A program made the translations under genes and the position numbers. From Halobacillus sp. Nhm2S1 (lineage in GTDB: Bacteria > Bacillota > Bacilli > Bacillales > Halobacillaceae), in NCBI RefSeq assembly GCF_019599545.1, contig NZ_JAIEZV010000002.1, positions 310,001 to 374,000 on the forward strand: 64,000 nucleotides of DNA, in the 5' to 3' direction. Under the pieces are notes generated by a model. The model ran no database searches, was not told the origin of the DNA, and worked only from the letters and a program-made list of their open reading frames with translations. Positions 53,460 to 62,325 of the stretch are shown in pieces. The stretch's first letter is position 1. Each line of letters starts with the position of its first letter.

Positions 53460-53561
53460 ACGAAGTCCTGTCGGTAAAACAACTTCCCGCCTTTCCTATC
53501 ACACACGATTTCTACCATCGTGAACATTCCTAGGAAAAGTTCCCCTTCAATAATGGCATGA

Positions 53562-53602
53562 AAAAGCGCAGGGCTAATGAAAAGTGTTTGCCCTGCGTTT
53601 TC
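53562..53602. terminator. terminator between convergent PilZ and membrane protein genes
   Basis: CGCAGGGC pairs with GCCCTGCG, flanked by A and T tracts. Confidence 0.7.
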
Positions 53603-53654
53603 CTGACATCATTTATTCTTCCTCTCTTTAAGCCGCTCTTCATACCACACCGCA

Positions 53655-54077
53655 TCATAGGCTAGAGTACATAGCTATAAACAAACAGAAGGTGAAAAGA
53701 CTTGCTCCTATCAGACTTTTCCCAACATATTCTCCAGGTATTCTCTTTACCAGTTCAAAGGTTATCGGAAAAGCAAAGGCCACCGGTATGATGTAAAAGG
53801 TATAGAAGATGAAGAATGGAGTCAGAATTACTAAAAGAATAACTGCCACGATCAGGTACATCCCAAACCCTATAAAAAACTTTCCCATAACCAATCGTCT
53901 TATTAACCGGTCGGTGAAGAACGAGACTGGGAGAGCATATACAACATGCCCTAAAAAAATGAAACAGGCATTCATATATAAATTCCCTATAAAATGGTTA
54001 TATTCGGATGTAAGGCAAATCGTAAGTATAAATGATGCTACATTCCCACTTAATAAAACCGCTAGTAAATTCCGCAT
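53655..54077 (-). CDS. small integral membrane protein of unknown function
   Basis: 140 residues with four hydrophobic segments (LLAVLLSGNVASFILTICL; FIFLGHVVYALPVSFF; YLIVAVILLVILTPFFIFYT; GASLFTFCLFIAMYSSL). No family recognised. It may form a two-gene unit with the short ORF upstream. Confidence 0.55.
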   Translation of the reverse strand: MRNLLAVLLSGNVASFILTICLTSEYNHFIGNLYMNACFIFLGHVVYALPVSFFTDRLIRRLVMGKFFIGFGMYLIVAVILLVILTPFFIFYTFYIIPVAFAFPITFELVKRIPGEYVGKSLIGASLFTFCLFIAMYSSL

Positions 54078-54102
54078 GACAAAACTCTCTTTTCCTATCT
54101 AT

Positions 54103-54267
54103 TTATATATCTTTTATTTTCTCACAAATGATCGGTAGAAAAAAATGAAAATCAACCTCCACTTTTCTTATTAAAAAACATCCGCAATTAACTAATAAAT
54201 ACCATTTAAAAACTCCTGATACTACAAAAACAAACCCTAAAACCGAACAATTAAATTTAAATTTCAT
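54103..54267 (-). CDS. possible 54-residue hydrophobic peptide
   Basis: Begins MKFKFNCSVLGFVFVVSGVF with one or two hydrophobic stretches and ends in a basic tail. AAAGGGAACG lies before the ATG at usable spacing and the stop is 25 bases from the next gene. No family recognised; could be chance. Confidence 0.3.
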   Translation of the reverse strand: MKFKFNCSVLGFVFVVSGVFKWYLLVNCGCFLIRKVEVDFHFFLPIICEKIKDI

Positions 54268-54335
54268 AAAACGTTCCCTTTTAGGTTGATTATCGTACAA
54301 GCGTTTGTTATAGTAGCAACACAATCACATCACGT

Positions 54336-54406
54336 ACTCGTATATTCTCAGTAATAAGGTCTGAGCGTCTCTACCTGGTTCCCATTGAAAGAACCAGACT
54401 ACGAGT
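54336..54406 (+). ncRNA. guanine riboswitch aptamer (purine class)
   Basis: All parts of the purine aptamer are present: P1 ACTCGTA/TACGAGT (perfect, 54336-54342 with 54400-54406), P2 CTCAG/CTGAG with an AATAAGG loop, the invariant J2/3 core GTCTCTACC, P3 TGGTTC/GAACCA with loop CCATTGAAA, and J3/1 GAC. The C at 54399 occupies the position that pairs with the ligand, so the aptamer should bind guanine/hypoxanthine, not adenine. CCAGACT (54394-54400) can pair with AGTCTGG (54478-54484) of the downstream terminator, giving an antiterminator when no ligand is bound; guanine should therefore switch the gene off. Confidence 0.95.
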
Positions 54407-54477
54407 TGAAGCTATACAGCTGCTGTCATGCAGCTGTGATTTTTCAGCATTCCGCTGAAATCAAGCTTTAACTTTTT

Positions 54478-54516
54478 AGTCTGGAAGGTAGTGTATTCTA
54501 CTTTCCAGACTTTTTT
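54478..54516 (+). terminator. riboswitch-controlled terminator
   Basis: AGTCTGGAAGGTAG pairs with CTACTTTCCAGACT (14 bp, one G-U) and is followed by six T. Two further hairpins lie between aptamer and terminator (CAGCTGC/GCAGCTG near 54417-54436 and TTCAGC/GCTGAA near 54443-54459), so the expression platform is unusually long. Confidence 0.85.
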
Positions 54517-54571
54517 ATTACCTTAAAAACGAGCTACGCTGGGGTTGAATTACATCAAGGGAGAGCTACTT

Positions 54572-55435
54572 ATGAAGAACATTCGCACCATTGCATTCGT
54601 ACTATTCATCACACTCATTTTTTCTTTCCTGGCCGGATGCCAAAATTCCACAGAAGGGGAAGCATCCGCTGAAGAAAACGAACAGCAGCCAATCATCATC
54701 CAGGGACCGATGCCTATTGAAGCAGAAAATTTTGCAGCAAAGCTTGATGATGTAGAAGAAGAAACTTCCGGCAACTTCGTCTTTTATAAAGGGAAAGTCG
54801 ATAATTATCCTGTCATTGTCATGAAAACAGGAAAAGGAATGGAAAATACAGCCGCCGCTACGGCGATTGCTATCGAAAAATTCGATCCAGCTGCCATCAT
54901 CAACCAAGGAACATCCGGCGGTCACGATCCTGACTTGCATGTGTTTGATATCGTCTTAGGTGAAAGAACGGTCAACATCGGCTCATTGAAGACTGGACAC
55001 AGAGAAGATGAAGAAGGCATCGCACCGAAAGAATGGATTCCGATGGATCTCATGGCGTCTGAAGGCAGTGCGGGAGAAGACCCGGACGCTGAAAATATTC
55101 GTTATTTTGAAGGAGACATAGAACTGCTCGAAGCAGCGAAAGCCGTTAAGGATACTCATGAAGAAGGAAAAGTCGTAGAGGGTACGATTGGTTCTGCAGA
55201 CGTCTGGAACAATGAAGTCGACCGCATCCAGTGGTTCCATGAGAACTTCGGCACATCCGTCGAGGAGATGGAAGGAGCGGCCGGTGCACAAATCGCCAAA
55301 GCCTATGACGTGCCATACCTCGGCATTCGTACGCTATCCAATAACAAAACGAACGGCGGCGAATATAATCCCGACACGGCTGAAGCGAACCAGGAGTATG
55401 TCTATGAAGTTGTGAAGGAGTACATTTCTAAATAG
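54572..55435 (+). CDS. lipoprotein purine nucleosidase/phosphorylase-like protein
   Basis: About 287 residues. A lipoprotein signal (TIAFVLFITLIFSFLAGC, lipidated Cys23) exports it to the outer face of the membrane. The rest is a PNP_UDP-type nucleoside hydrolase/phosphorylase domain similar to MTA/SAH nucleosidase: VKTGKGMENTAAATA-like loop (written MKTGKGMENTAAAT), IINQGTSGGHDPDLHVFDIV, and VEEMEGAAGAQIAKAYDVPY, whose Glu would contact the ribose. Where cytosolic MtnN has the catalytic Asp (ISD), this reads LSNN, an Asn. That exchange resembles PNPs that prefer 6-oxopurines (inference). The gene is behind a guanine riboswitch. ATG at 54572 with GGGAG seven bases upstream. Confidence 0.85.
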   Translation: MKNIRTIAFVLFITLIFSFLAGCQNSTEGEASAEENEQQPIIIQGPMPIEAENFAAKLDDVEEETSGNFVFYKGKVDNYPVIVMKTGKGMENTAAATAIAIEKFDPAAIINQGTSGGHDPDLHVFDIVLGERTVNIGSLKTGHREDEEGIAPKEWIPMDLMASEGSAGEDPDAENIRYFEGDIELLEAAKAVKDTHEEGKVVEGTIGSADVWNNEVDRIQWFHENFGTSVEEMEGAAGAQIAKAYDVPYLGIRTLSNNKTNGGEYNPDTAEANQEYVYEVVKEYISK

Positions 55436-55489
55436 AGTTTATGGATGACCATAGCCTATGAATAAACTTAACCCTCATAACTATTGCCA

Positions 55490-55535
55490 AAAAAATCGAA
55501 GCATCCACGATCCCAGTGGATGCTTCGATTTCTTA
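55490..55535 (+). terminator. terminator of the nucleosidase gene
   Basis: AAATCGAAGCATCCAC and GTGGATGCTTCGATTT pair perfectly over 16 bases. Confidence 0.85.
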
Positions 55536-55585
55536 TGTTCCGAGTCAGATCATAGCGATGAGGACTGAAGGTTTCACACGAATGA

Positions 55586-55879
55586 TTATGAACCATTCGT
55601 CTTCTCATATTGCTTCCCATATTCCTTCCTCATATGAAAATAATGAACAAGCCGGATCGTCGGACGGATGAGCATTTGAATACTCCCGAGGACAAAGAGT
55701 GTCACACCCCAGTTTTTTAAAGGTTCGAAATAAAAAAAGATACTACCGATCAAAAACCATAGTCCAAGCAAGACGTCATTGATGGTATAAAGAATGTCGT
55801 ACGTTTTTTTAAAAAAGACATCATGTTTCCCTACATGAAGATCGATGTACCTCTGCTTGTCTGACTTTTGGTTCGACAT
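55586..55879 (-). CDS. YrhK-domain membrane protein
   Basis: 97 residues matching the YrhK-like domain: YDILYTINDVLLGLWFLIGS, two membrane spans, then LFVLGSIQMLIRPTIRLVHY. This is close in wording to B. subtilis YrhK. The role of the family is unknown; it is predicted to sit in the membrane with charged ends in the cytoplasm. AGGAGGTGAGAGG precedes the ATG. Confidence 0.8.
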   Translation of the reverse strand: MSNQKSDKQRYIDLHVGKHDVFFKKTYDILYTINDVLLGLWFLIGSIFFYFEPLKNWGVTLFVLGSIQMLIRPTIRLVHYFHMRKEYGKQYEKTNGS

Positions 55880-55961
55880 CCTCTCACCTCCTATTTAGAT
55901 TCATTCCCCCTCTCCGCTCGTTTTATAACGATAAAATTTTGCATTTGTTGATTATGCACAA

Positions 55962-55977
55962 ATGTAAGCGCTTATAT
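55962..55977 (+). promoter_or_regulatory. cre-like CcpA site upstream of the AGCS symporter
   Basis: ATGTAAGCGCTTATAT matches cre at 15 of 16 positions, about 105 bases before the symporter start. A TGCACAAA just before it resembles half of the palindrome at 3815-3830. Confidence 0.45.
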
Positions 55978-56082
55978 TTTGTTGTTTCAACGAACGTTTA
56001 TAGATGAAAACATGATAGGGTAGTACATGGACATGATTAAAGACCGCCCTACATAGACGGTTACAACAGGATTAGGAGGGTA

Positions 56083-57501
56083 ATGATGTTAGACGTATTG
56101 AATCAAATCAATGATGTTCTATGGGGAACACCCAGTTTGGTCCTGCTATTCGGGACAGGGCTTTTCTTGACCATCATGCTGAAAGGGCTGCAGTTCAGTA
56201 AGCTGTTCTATGCCTTTAAACTTGCATTTACCAAAGAGGATAAAACCGAAACATCTCAAGATTCCCAAGGAGATATCAGTAACTTCAAAACTTTAATGAC
56301 AGCGCTATCAGCGACCATAGGTAACGGAAATATCGCAGGTGTCGCTACAGCTTTGACGCTCGGTGGCCCCGGCGCGATATTCTGGATGTGGATCGTCGGC
56401 CTGTTAGGGATGGCGACCAAGTATTCTGAAGCCCTCCTTGCGATGAAGTATCGTGTAAAAAATGAAAACGGAGAATATTCCGGTGGACCGATGTATTATG
56501 TAGAACGAGGGATCGGCAAGAAGTGGAAATGGCTCGCCGTCGCTTTTGCGTTGTTCGGTGCCTTTGCCGCTTTAGGAATCGGAAACAGTGTTCAGTCTAA
56601 TACCATTTCCGATGTTATGACAGAAAGCTTCCATATCAATGGCTGGTTTACTGGAGCCGTGCTTGCGATCTTGACAGGGCTGATTATTTTCGGAGGCATC
56701 CAGCGGATCAGTACAGTGGCAGGATTTTTTGTTCCAATCATGGCTTTTCTGTATATTGGCGGAGCTCTATTCATCATCATCGCCAATTACGAAGCGATCG
56801 TCCCTGCTTTTGAAATGATCTTCCAATACGCGTTCAGCCCGGTATCCGCCGCTGGTGGATTTGCAGGTGTTGTCGTGATGGAAGCCGTCAGAAGCGGTGT
56901 ATCACGAGGAATTTTCTCAAACGAAGCCGGTTTAGGTACGGCCGCCTTGATTGCTGGAAATGCTAAAACCGATCACCCAGTAAAACAAGCGCTCGTGGCC
57001 ATGACAGGTACATTCATCGTAACGATCGTCGTTTGTACCATGACAGGTCTTGTCCTGATCATGACAGGATTCTGGGATCCATCCGGTGGAGCGATCTCAG
57101 GCGTTCAACATGCGACTGGCCTGGACGGCGGCGCGCTAACAAGTGCAGCATTCGGACATGCACTAGGAACGATAGGCGAATACATCGTAGCCTTTTCCGT
57201 CATCTTCTTCGGCTTTTCAACAATTGTAGGATGGTACATGTACGGAGAGAAGTGTTTTGAATATCTATTAGGTCTGCGCTACATCGTACCCTATCGGTTC
57301 ATTTACATCACAGCAACCTTTATGGGTGCTGTCATGCAGCTTGACCTCGTATGGGCGTTTGCGAACATGGCTAATGCCTTGATGATGATTCCGAACTTAA
57401 TCGCTTTATTGCTTCTTTATAAGGTCATTGTGAACGAAACGAACAATTACTTTAATGACTATATTCATCAGCAGCACTACACTCGATCAAAAGCAAGCTA
57501 A
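56083..57501 (+). CDS. alanine/glycine:cation symporter (AGCS family)
   Basis: A 472-residue membrane transporter with about 11 spans. AGCS signatures: ATIGNGNIAGVATALTLGGP near residue 78, GGPMYYVERGIGKKWKW, and SRGIFSNEAGLGTAALIAGN near residue 275. These proteins import alanine or glycine with Na+ (or H+), fitting a marine or saline lifestyle. AGGAGGGTAATG precedes two tandem ATGs (56083 and 56086). A terminator follows closely. Confidence 0.92.
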   Translation: MMLDVLNQINDVLWGTPSLVLLFGTGLFLTIMLKGLQFSKLFYAFKLAFTKEDKTETSQDSQGDISNFKTLMTALSATIGNGNIAGVATALTLGGPGAIFWMWIVGLLGMATKYSEALLAMKYRVKNENGEYSGGPMYYVERGIGKKWKWLAVAFALFGAFAALGIGNSVQSNTISDVMTESFHINGWFTGAVLAILTGLIIFGGIQRISTVAGFFVPIMAFLYIGGALFIIIANYEAIVPAFEMIFQYAFSPVSAAGGFAGVVVMEAVRSGVSRGIFSNEAGLGTAALIAGNAKTDHPVKQALVAMTGTFIVTIVVCTMTGLVLIMTGFWDPSGGAISGVQHATGLDGGALTSAAFGHALGTIGEYIVAFSVIFFGFSTIVGWYMYGEKCFEYLLGLRYIVPYRFIYITATFMGAVMQLDLVWAFANMANALMMIPNLIALLLLYKVIVNETNNYFNDYIHQQHYTRSKAS

Positions 57502-57510
57502 TCTATTTAT

Positions 57511-57541
57511 AAAACCACCTGTCTGGAGGCAGGTGGTTTTA
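57511..57541 (+). terminator. terminator of the AGCS symporter gene
   Basis: AAAACCACCTG pairs with CAGGTGGTTTT. Confidence 0.85.
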
Positions 57542-57579
57542 CATTTAAAGAACAAGATATAAATTCTTACAAAAAACTT

Positions 57580-57620
57580 AAAAATAATGCTGCTCAATTA
57601 AAAGAGCAGCATTATTTTTT
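57580..57620. terminator. terminator of the SLH/beta-propeller gene
   Basis: AAAATAATGCTGCTC pairs with GAGCAGCATTATTTT over 15 bases; T-rich on the minus-strand exit as well. Confidence 0.8.
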
Positions 57621-57631
57621 TCGGTGTATTA

Positions 57632-60451
57632 TTAATTGATATTGTGAAACCTTAGAGCGAAAAGGTGTCTTCCAGGAGAATAAACCACTCCATCACCTCC
57701 TAGAGTCAATGGACCACCAAGTTTTTCACTTACTCCATTACCAATATAAGAAGATAACCTATTATGTTCCTCATCAAAAACAACAATACTAGAAATTCCG
57801 GTCATTGAATTATTTGAAACCACGTAAGTATTACCAACATCATCAAAGGTGACAGGATACGTGCGATACTCTACACCATAAGAAGCTTCTATTTGTTGAG
57901 AAATTGGATTAACGACTGTAATTTTGTCAGCCCCATTGATATATATCTTTCCATTAGGTGAAATTCTAGGTTCAGAACCATTGGAAAAAAGGTAGTCAGT
58001 AGATACACTCCACAATACCCCCTCTTTGTCCAAATTCTTAGGATTAGGGGATACAGCATAAAGTCTACTACGTACAGAGGATAGTACATAAACCGTTCCA
58101 TCGTCGCCTATGACTGGCTTCCCTCTTAAATAATGATTCTTCAAAAGAACTTCCACTTCACCTTGAGAGTTTATTTTAAACAAACTGCCATCTGCAACTA
58201 TATATACGTGACCGTTACTTACTTCAATATTGGATATAGACACATATGCCCCCTCTGACAAAAGGTTTGCTTCCCATACAACACGTCCTTCTTTTGTTAC
58301 AGCGTAAACAGAGGCACCTTTATTATCCTGATAACTAGATGAAACAGCTACGATTAGGAGATTTTCCATGATGGCTAATCCCCCCTTTACTTTTCCAGAT
58401 CCAAAGGTTAATGGTGTAGACCATAAAGGGTTATTATTCAAATCATAAGCCATCACTCCAGAAATATTACTTATAAAGAACTCACCTTCTCGAGTAATAA
58501 GATAATCACGAGGGATGGCGTAGGAACGTTCCCACCTTACTTCTCCATCTGGATTTAGAGATAAGATCCTACCGCCTGACTGAGCGTAATATAAATTCCC
58601 ATCAGGTCCAATCTGAACTTTATAGGGCACACCAATATGTTGCTTCGTCCAAATCAGTTCCGGTTTTAAAGGATCTTCTGGTTGTTCCGACTCGTCAGCA
58701 TTAGAACAAATAGGTTCGTTCCATTCCGTAGATAGATCCCAAATAGGGAACTTTTCATAAGTAATGAATTTCCAAACAATATCAGAGGTAATATATTTCC
58801 CAGTACTTAAGCATAGGGCCTCGTTCTCATTTTTATCCACCTTTCCTATTACACCAACAGCATTCTCAGAGCTAATCATGTTCAATTGATTATATTTGAC
58901 ATTAAAATCGAGCGTTGGCCCTGCAGTTGCTGTACCTGTAAAACTATATTTAACAGGTTTTATTTCAGCATTTAGTGTTCCTCTGGGTTTTTGTACATTT
59001 TTCTCATATTTTATTAGCCCAGCGTTAGTCACATGCCCGGTAATTTTTACACCCGTATTAATTTCTGCATTTTCTTCCATTCCAACCTCTAGATACCCCT
59101 TTCCACTTGCGGTGATTCTCATGCTTAGGACCACCTCAGCAGAAAAAGCGTTTTTTACAGGGAATTTAATCTTAGCCAATTTAATTCGATTTTCATAATC
59201 TGTTGCTATATCTCCTCTCAAGTTTAAATTAGACTTTTGATTTGCTGATAGAGACACAGATCCTTCTTTTAATAAGAAATTTTCATACACACTTTTAACT
59301 GTTAGCGTTGGGCCTTCCATAGAGAATTCTCCCTCTAATCTTAAAGAAGCTAATTCATTATCGTCCTCGTATTCCATAAGTGATTTATCAAATTTGAAAA
59401 GATATCTATATCCTGTGATTGATAATTGCTCTTCCGAACTTATGGATTGTACTGAGAGTGTTTGTTCTTCTTCTGAAATAGGGATGGCTTCCATCTCTAT
59501 CCCCTCTTCAATTACAATATCCTCTGGTGTAACCGCCTTTGTAAAATCTAGACCAACTTCAGAAAAAATCTCATTGAAGCTAGGATCTTTTGTTTTAATA
59601 ATTAAATAATCCTCTTTTTCTTCCACACTAGAAACTTTTAAGGAGAGACCTTCCATAAAATTATCTAATGGAGGAATTATTAGTATGTCTCCCTCCTGAT
59701 AGTTTTCTAGATCTTGATCATTCCTTAACTGAATATCTCCTTTTGGTGTTATTTGGATTAGGTTGTACAAGAAAATATCGGGTACCTTTTTTACAGTATC
59801 AAGATATGTGACGTCAGCAATTGCCTCATCCATCTCATTCTTCAAGTCTTCCTTAAGCTTTCCTACCTGTGCATTAAGTTCGCGGTAAGTAAGTGGTTTG
59901 TTCGGTAGGAACTTTCCGTTACTATGTACTTCCACATATCCAGCATCAAAAGCCGCTTTAACCAGTGAGCGATGCTCTTTGAATTTTTTTTCATCCTTAA
60001 ACGGCAATTCTTCTGTTGGACTATCGATATCAAGCAAGCGTGCAATCATGATTGCTGATTCGATCTTCGTGATAGGTTTCTGGGGTTGAAATTTGAAGTT
60101 AAATTCTTCGGGAATTAGGAACTTCTTCTTAACAGCGGTATTAATATAGGGGAGACTGTAACTATACATTAAATCTTTGAAACTCGATTCTTTCTCCAAA
60201 GAAAGGGGGATATGGCTAGATTTCACTAAGACCTTAATATACTCTTCACGACTAACTGGATGATCAGGATTTACATTCCCTGACAACATGTTCAAGAATT
60301 CACCTTCTTCAAGCGTCGATAATTCCATGGATTGATTTCCCTTAATAAATGATGAGCCCACTTTTCCTTCCTTAGCTAATACACTTTCACTTACAAAAAG
60401 CAATAAAAGCGAGCAGAGCATAAAAGTAATACAAGTTCTTGTGTACTTCAT
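57632..60451 (-). CDS. SLH-anchored PQQ-like beta-propeller surface protein
   Basis: 939 residues. A signal peptide (TFMLCSLLLLFVSESVLAKE) is followed by three S-layer-homology motifs at about residues 50-195 (VSREEYIKVLVKSSHIPLSL; ITKIESAIMIARLLDI; LTYRELNAQVGKL), which bind secondary cell wall polymer. A middle region (about 230-570) has no recognised fold. The C-terminal third (about 600-939) is a beta-propeller with PQQ-like repeats: GPDGNLYYAQSGGRILSLNP, EGEFFISNISGVMAYDLNNN, GDDGTVYVLSSVRSRLYAVS and SPNGKIYINGADKITVVNPI. This is the only SLH protein in the window; the others use CWB2. Function unknown, possibly a binding scaffold. Confidence 0.83.
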   Translation of the reverse strand: MKYTRTCITFMLCSLLLLFVSESVLAKEGKVGSSFIKGNQSMELSTLEEGEFLNMLSGNVNPDHPVSREEYIKVLVKSSHIPLSLEKESSFKDLMYSYSLPYINTAVKKKFLIPEEFNFKFQPQKPITKIESAIMIARLLDIDSPTEELPFKDEKKFKEHRSLVKAAFDAGYVEVHSNGKFLPNKPLTYRELNAQVGKLKEDLKNEMDEAIADVTYLDTVKKVPDIFLYNLIQITPKGDIQLRNDQDLENYQEGDILIIPPLDNFMEGLSLKVSSVEEKEDYLIIKTKDPSFNEIFSEVGLDFTKAVTPEDIVIEEGIEMEAIPISEEEQTLSVQSISSEEQLSITGYRYLFKFDKSLMEYEDDNELASLRLEGEFSMEGPTLTVKSVYENFLLKEGSVSLSANQKSNLNLRGDIATDYENRIKLAKIKFPVKNAFSAEVVLSMRITASGKGYLEVGMEENAEINTGVKITGHVTNAGLIKYEKNVQKPRGTLNAEIKPVKYSFTGTATAGPTLDFNVKYNQLNMISSENAVGVIGKVDKNENEALCLSTGKYITSDIVWKFITYEKFPIWDLSTEWNEPICSNADESEQPEDPLKPELIWTKQHIGVPYKVQIGPDGNLYYAQSGGRILSLNPDGEVRWERSYAIPRDYLITREGEFFISNISGVMAYDLNNNPLWSTPLTFGSGKVKGGLAIMENLLIVAVSSSYQDNKGASVYAVTKEGRVVWEANLLSEGAYVSISNIEVSNGHVYIVADGSLFKINSQGEVEVLLKNHYLRGKPVIGDDGTVYVLSSVRSRLYAVSPNPKNLDKEGVLWSVSTDYLFSNGSEPRISPNGKIYINGADKITVVNPISQQIEASYGVEYRTYPVTFDDVGNTYVVSNNSMTGISSIVVFDEEHNRLSSYIGNGVSEKLGGPLTLGGDGVVYSPGRHLFALRFHNIN

Positions 60452-60777
60452 CTTCCCTAACCACTCCTTATTCTATTAAGTAATTACTCAATAATCGTAG
60501 GTCTTTCATACCCGGAAGTAAATACTTTCTACAAAACATGTCACATAAACTGAACTTTTTATCAGGTATGTTTACGATATAGTATTAAAACTAAATAACT
60601 AAATTTCACCAATCATTTTTTGTCTATTTCCTGCCTTTATCAGTTTTATTTGCAAAATATAAAGCAAGCTGAAAAAATGCTAAAAACATTCTGCCTCCGG
60701 ACAGGTTAGGGGTTTCCTCATTTACTCAGTCTAGTTATTACTTCCATTATAAGGAATATTAAAGGTGAAAAGTTTTA
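60452..60777. other. intergenic region, nothing identified
   Basis: 326 AT-rich bases between the SLH gene and a hypothetical gene. It should carry the promoter of the SLH gene, but I could not name one with confidence, and I see no RNA motif or repeat. Confidence 0.4.
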
Positions 60778-61230
60778 TCAAGCTTCTTCCCTCTTACCCA
60801 GCATAGGAGCTGTAGTCTCCTCATAACCAGGTAAATCAATGTTTATAGCACCTTTCAAATACATCTCGAATCTCATATAATCAAGCTTCAACCCTTCTCT
60901 AAAAAAGTGTACATCTCCTAAGACCTCCACCACTTCTAAAAGCAGTTCCGCATTCGATTTCATCTCCGTCCTCAATCCGGCAATACTATAAAACAAGAGT
61001 AAGTCCGCTCTATTATTAGGTTTTTCTATTATTTTTCTAATTTGCAGCAATTCAGGACGTTGAAATGGTGCACCTAAATACCCTAAATCACTGAACCTTT
61101 TGAGGACATTTATATTATTGGATGAACAGTAATCAAACAACATTTTATCCTGATAGATAATGCGCTCAACTGGAGTCCATGAGTTTCCAAAATTTATAGA
61201 CTTCCTGTAATAACAGAAAACATTTTTCAT
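60778..61230 (-). CDS. hypothetical protein
   Basis: About 150 residues beginning MKNVFCYYRKSINFGNSWTP. No domain recognised; no signal peptide or membrane span; contains leucine-rich amphipathic stretches (NAELLLEVVEVLGDVHFFRE). The frame is open to 61311, but that extension runs through the terminator hairpin at 61276-61316, so I start at 61230. The ribosome binding site there is weak (AGGATGTGG). Confidence 0.45.
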   Translation of the reverse strand: MKNVFCYYRKSINFGNSWTPVERIIYQDKMLFDYCSSNNINVLKRFSDLGYLGAPFQRPELLQIRKIIEKPNNRADLLLFYSIAGLRTEMKSNAELLLEVVEVLGDVHFFREGLKLDYMRFEMYLKGAINIDLPGYEETTAPMLGKREEA

Positions 61231-61275
61231 CAATTGCCCACATCCTATTAAGCGTGATCGTTTTAAAATGAAAGA

Positions 61276-61316
61276 CAAAAAAAGCATATGCATCCAATCA
61301 TCTGGATTCATATGCT
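61276..61316 (-). terminator. terminator of the pcp gene
   Basis: On the minus strand AGCATATG...ATCC pairs with GGAT...CATATGCT and is followed by seven T. It lies 90 bases after the pcp stop codon. Confidence 0.8.
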
Positions 61317-61404
61317 AGTATGGCCTCGTTCACTGATCACCTATTCACTACGTAATAGATTTATGGGGCTTAGAAAAAGATTTTGGTCAGGATTCCCCCT
61401 TTAC

Positions 61405-62010
61405 CTAAGGAAGCAATTGAATGATATGTTTGACGGCACCCGTTAAGTCTTTTTGAGACCAGCTTGGCAGTTTCCCATGCTGAACCGCCAAATCATGGGA
61501 AGCTGGAATATGGACAAAACCTGATGGAACTTCTAGATTGTTCTCATGGAAATGATAGAGCGCTTGATACATCACATGGTTACACAGATAAGTCCCGGCG
61601 GTATTGGATACCTCAGCTGGATACCCTTTTAATTGTAGGTCTTCAACAAACCTCTTAATTGGCAGTGTAGAAAACAATCCATCCGGTCCCTCTTCCTGGA
61701 TCCGGTCCCCATCAGGTGTGTTCCCTTCGTTATCCTTCTCATTACTTTCATTACAATTGATGGAAATTCGCTCTGGTGTAATTTTGTAACGGCCGGCAGC
61801 AAGACCAAGCGAGATGACAGCATCTGGTTCGACATCTTGGATATGTTCTAAAATTTCTTGCCCTGACTTGTTGTAATCTACGGGAAGGATCCTTCCTTCT
61901 ATCTGATATCCATTCATCTCTTTGCCTTTCAATTCCTCCACGATGTGGGTTGTTGGGTTGATCGGGAAGTCGAGGAATGGCTCAAAGCCTGTGAGTAAGA
62001 GTTTCTTCAT
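61405..62010 (-). CDS. pcp: pyrrolidone-carboxylate peptidase
   Basis: A 201-residue C15 cysteine peptidase that removes N-terminal pyroglutamate from peptides. Evidence: KKLLLTGFEPFLDFPINPT at the N-terminus, the catalytic Glu region SLGLAAGRYKITPERISIN near residue 80, the catalytic Cys in SNTAGTYLCNHVMYQALYHF near residue 143 and the catalytic His in SGFVHIPASHDL near residue 167. Length is normal. Cytosolic; would help use peptides released by the surface proteases. Confidence 0.95.
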   Translation of the reverse strand: MKKLLLTGFEPFLDFPINPTTHIVEELKGKEMNGYQIEGRILPVDYNKSGQEILEHIQDVEPDAVISLGLAAGRYKITPERISINCNESNEKDNEGNTPDGDRIQEEGPDGLFSTLPIKRFVEDLQLKGYPAEVSNTAGTYLCNHVMYQALYHFHENNLEVPSGFVHIPASHDLAVQHGKLPSWSQKDLTGAVKHIIQLLP

Positions 62011-62325
62011 TGAATCTTTCTCCTTTCCCTTAAGTTTTCTCTCTATGGTTTGTATTGTCTTAATGCTTTACTACTTAGGATTTTTCACCCGGAAAGTATT
62101 CTATTAAACCTTCTCTAGCTAATTAAAACACCGAATATCAGCATAATGACAGCAATTACTCCTCAAAACGATAACTAATAGAATAATATCAAGCAAAAAA
62201 GCAGCGTAACACAAATAATTAGATGTTGATGTTACGCTGCTTTTGTTCTATTTAGTTTTATTGTGAAATTTTCACCCGGCACTTTAAGAATAGGTCACTC
62301 TGATGTGCTTGTTTTCTCTGCCACT
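62011..62325. other. intergenic region between GDSL and pcp genes
   Basis: Apart from the terminator at 62194-62246, no feature could be supported; a pcp promoter is expected within 62011-62190. Confidence 0.4.
62194..62246 (-). terminator. terminator of the GDSL/CWB2 gene
   Basis: AAAAGCAGCGTAAC pairs perfectly with GTTACGCTGCTTTT across a 20-base loop, with further T on the minus-strand exit. Confidence 0.85.

Noticed and set aside
61231-61311. N-terminal extension of the hypothetical protein (MNPDDWMHM...)
   Set aside because: Its coding sequence is the terminator hairpin of the upstream pcp gene.
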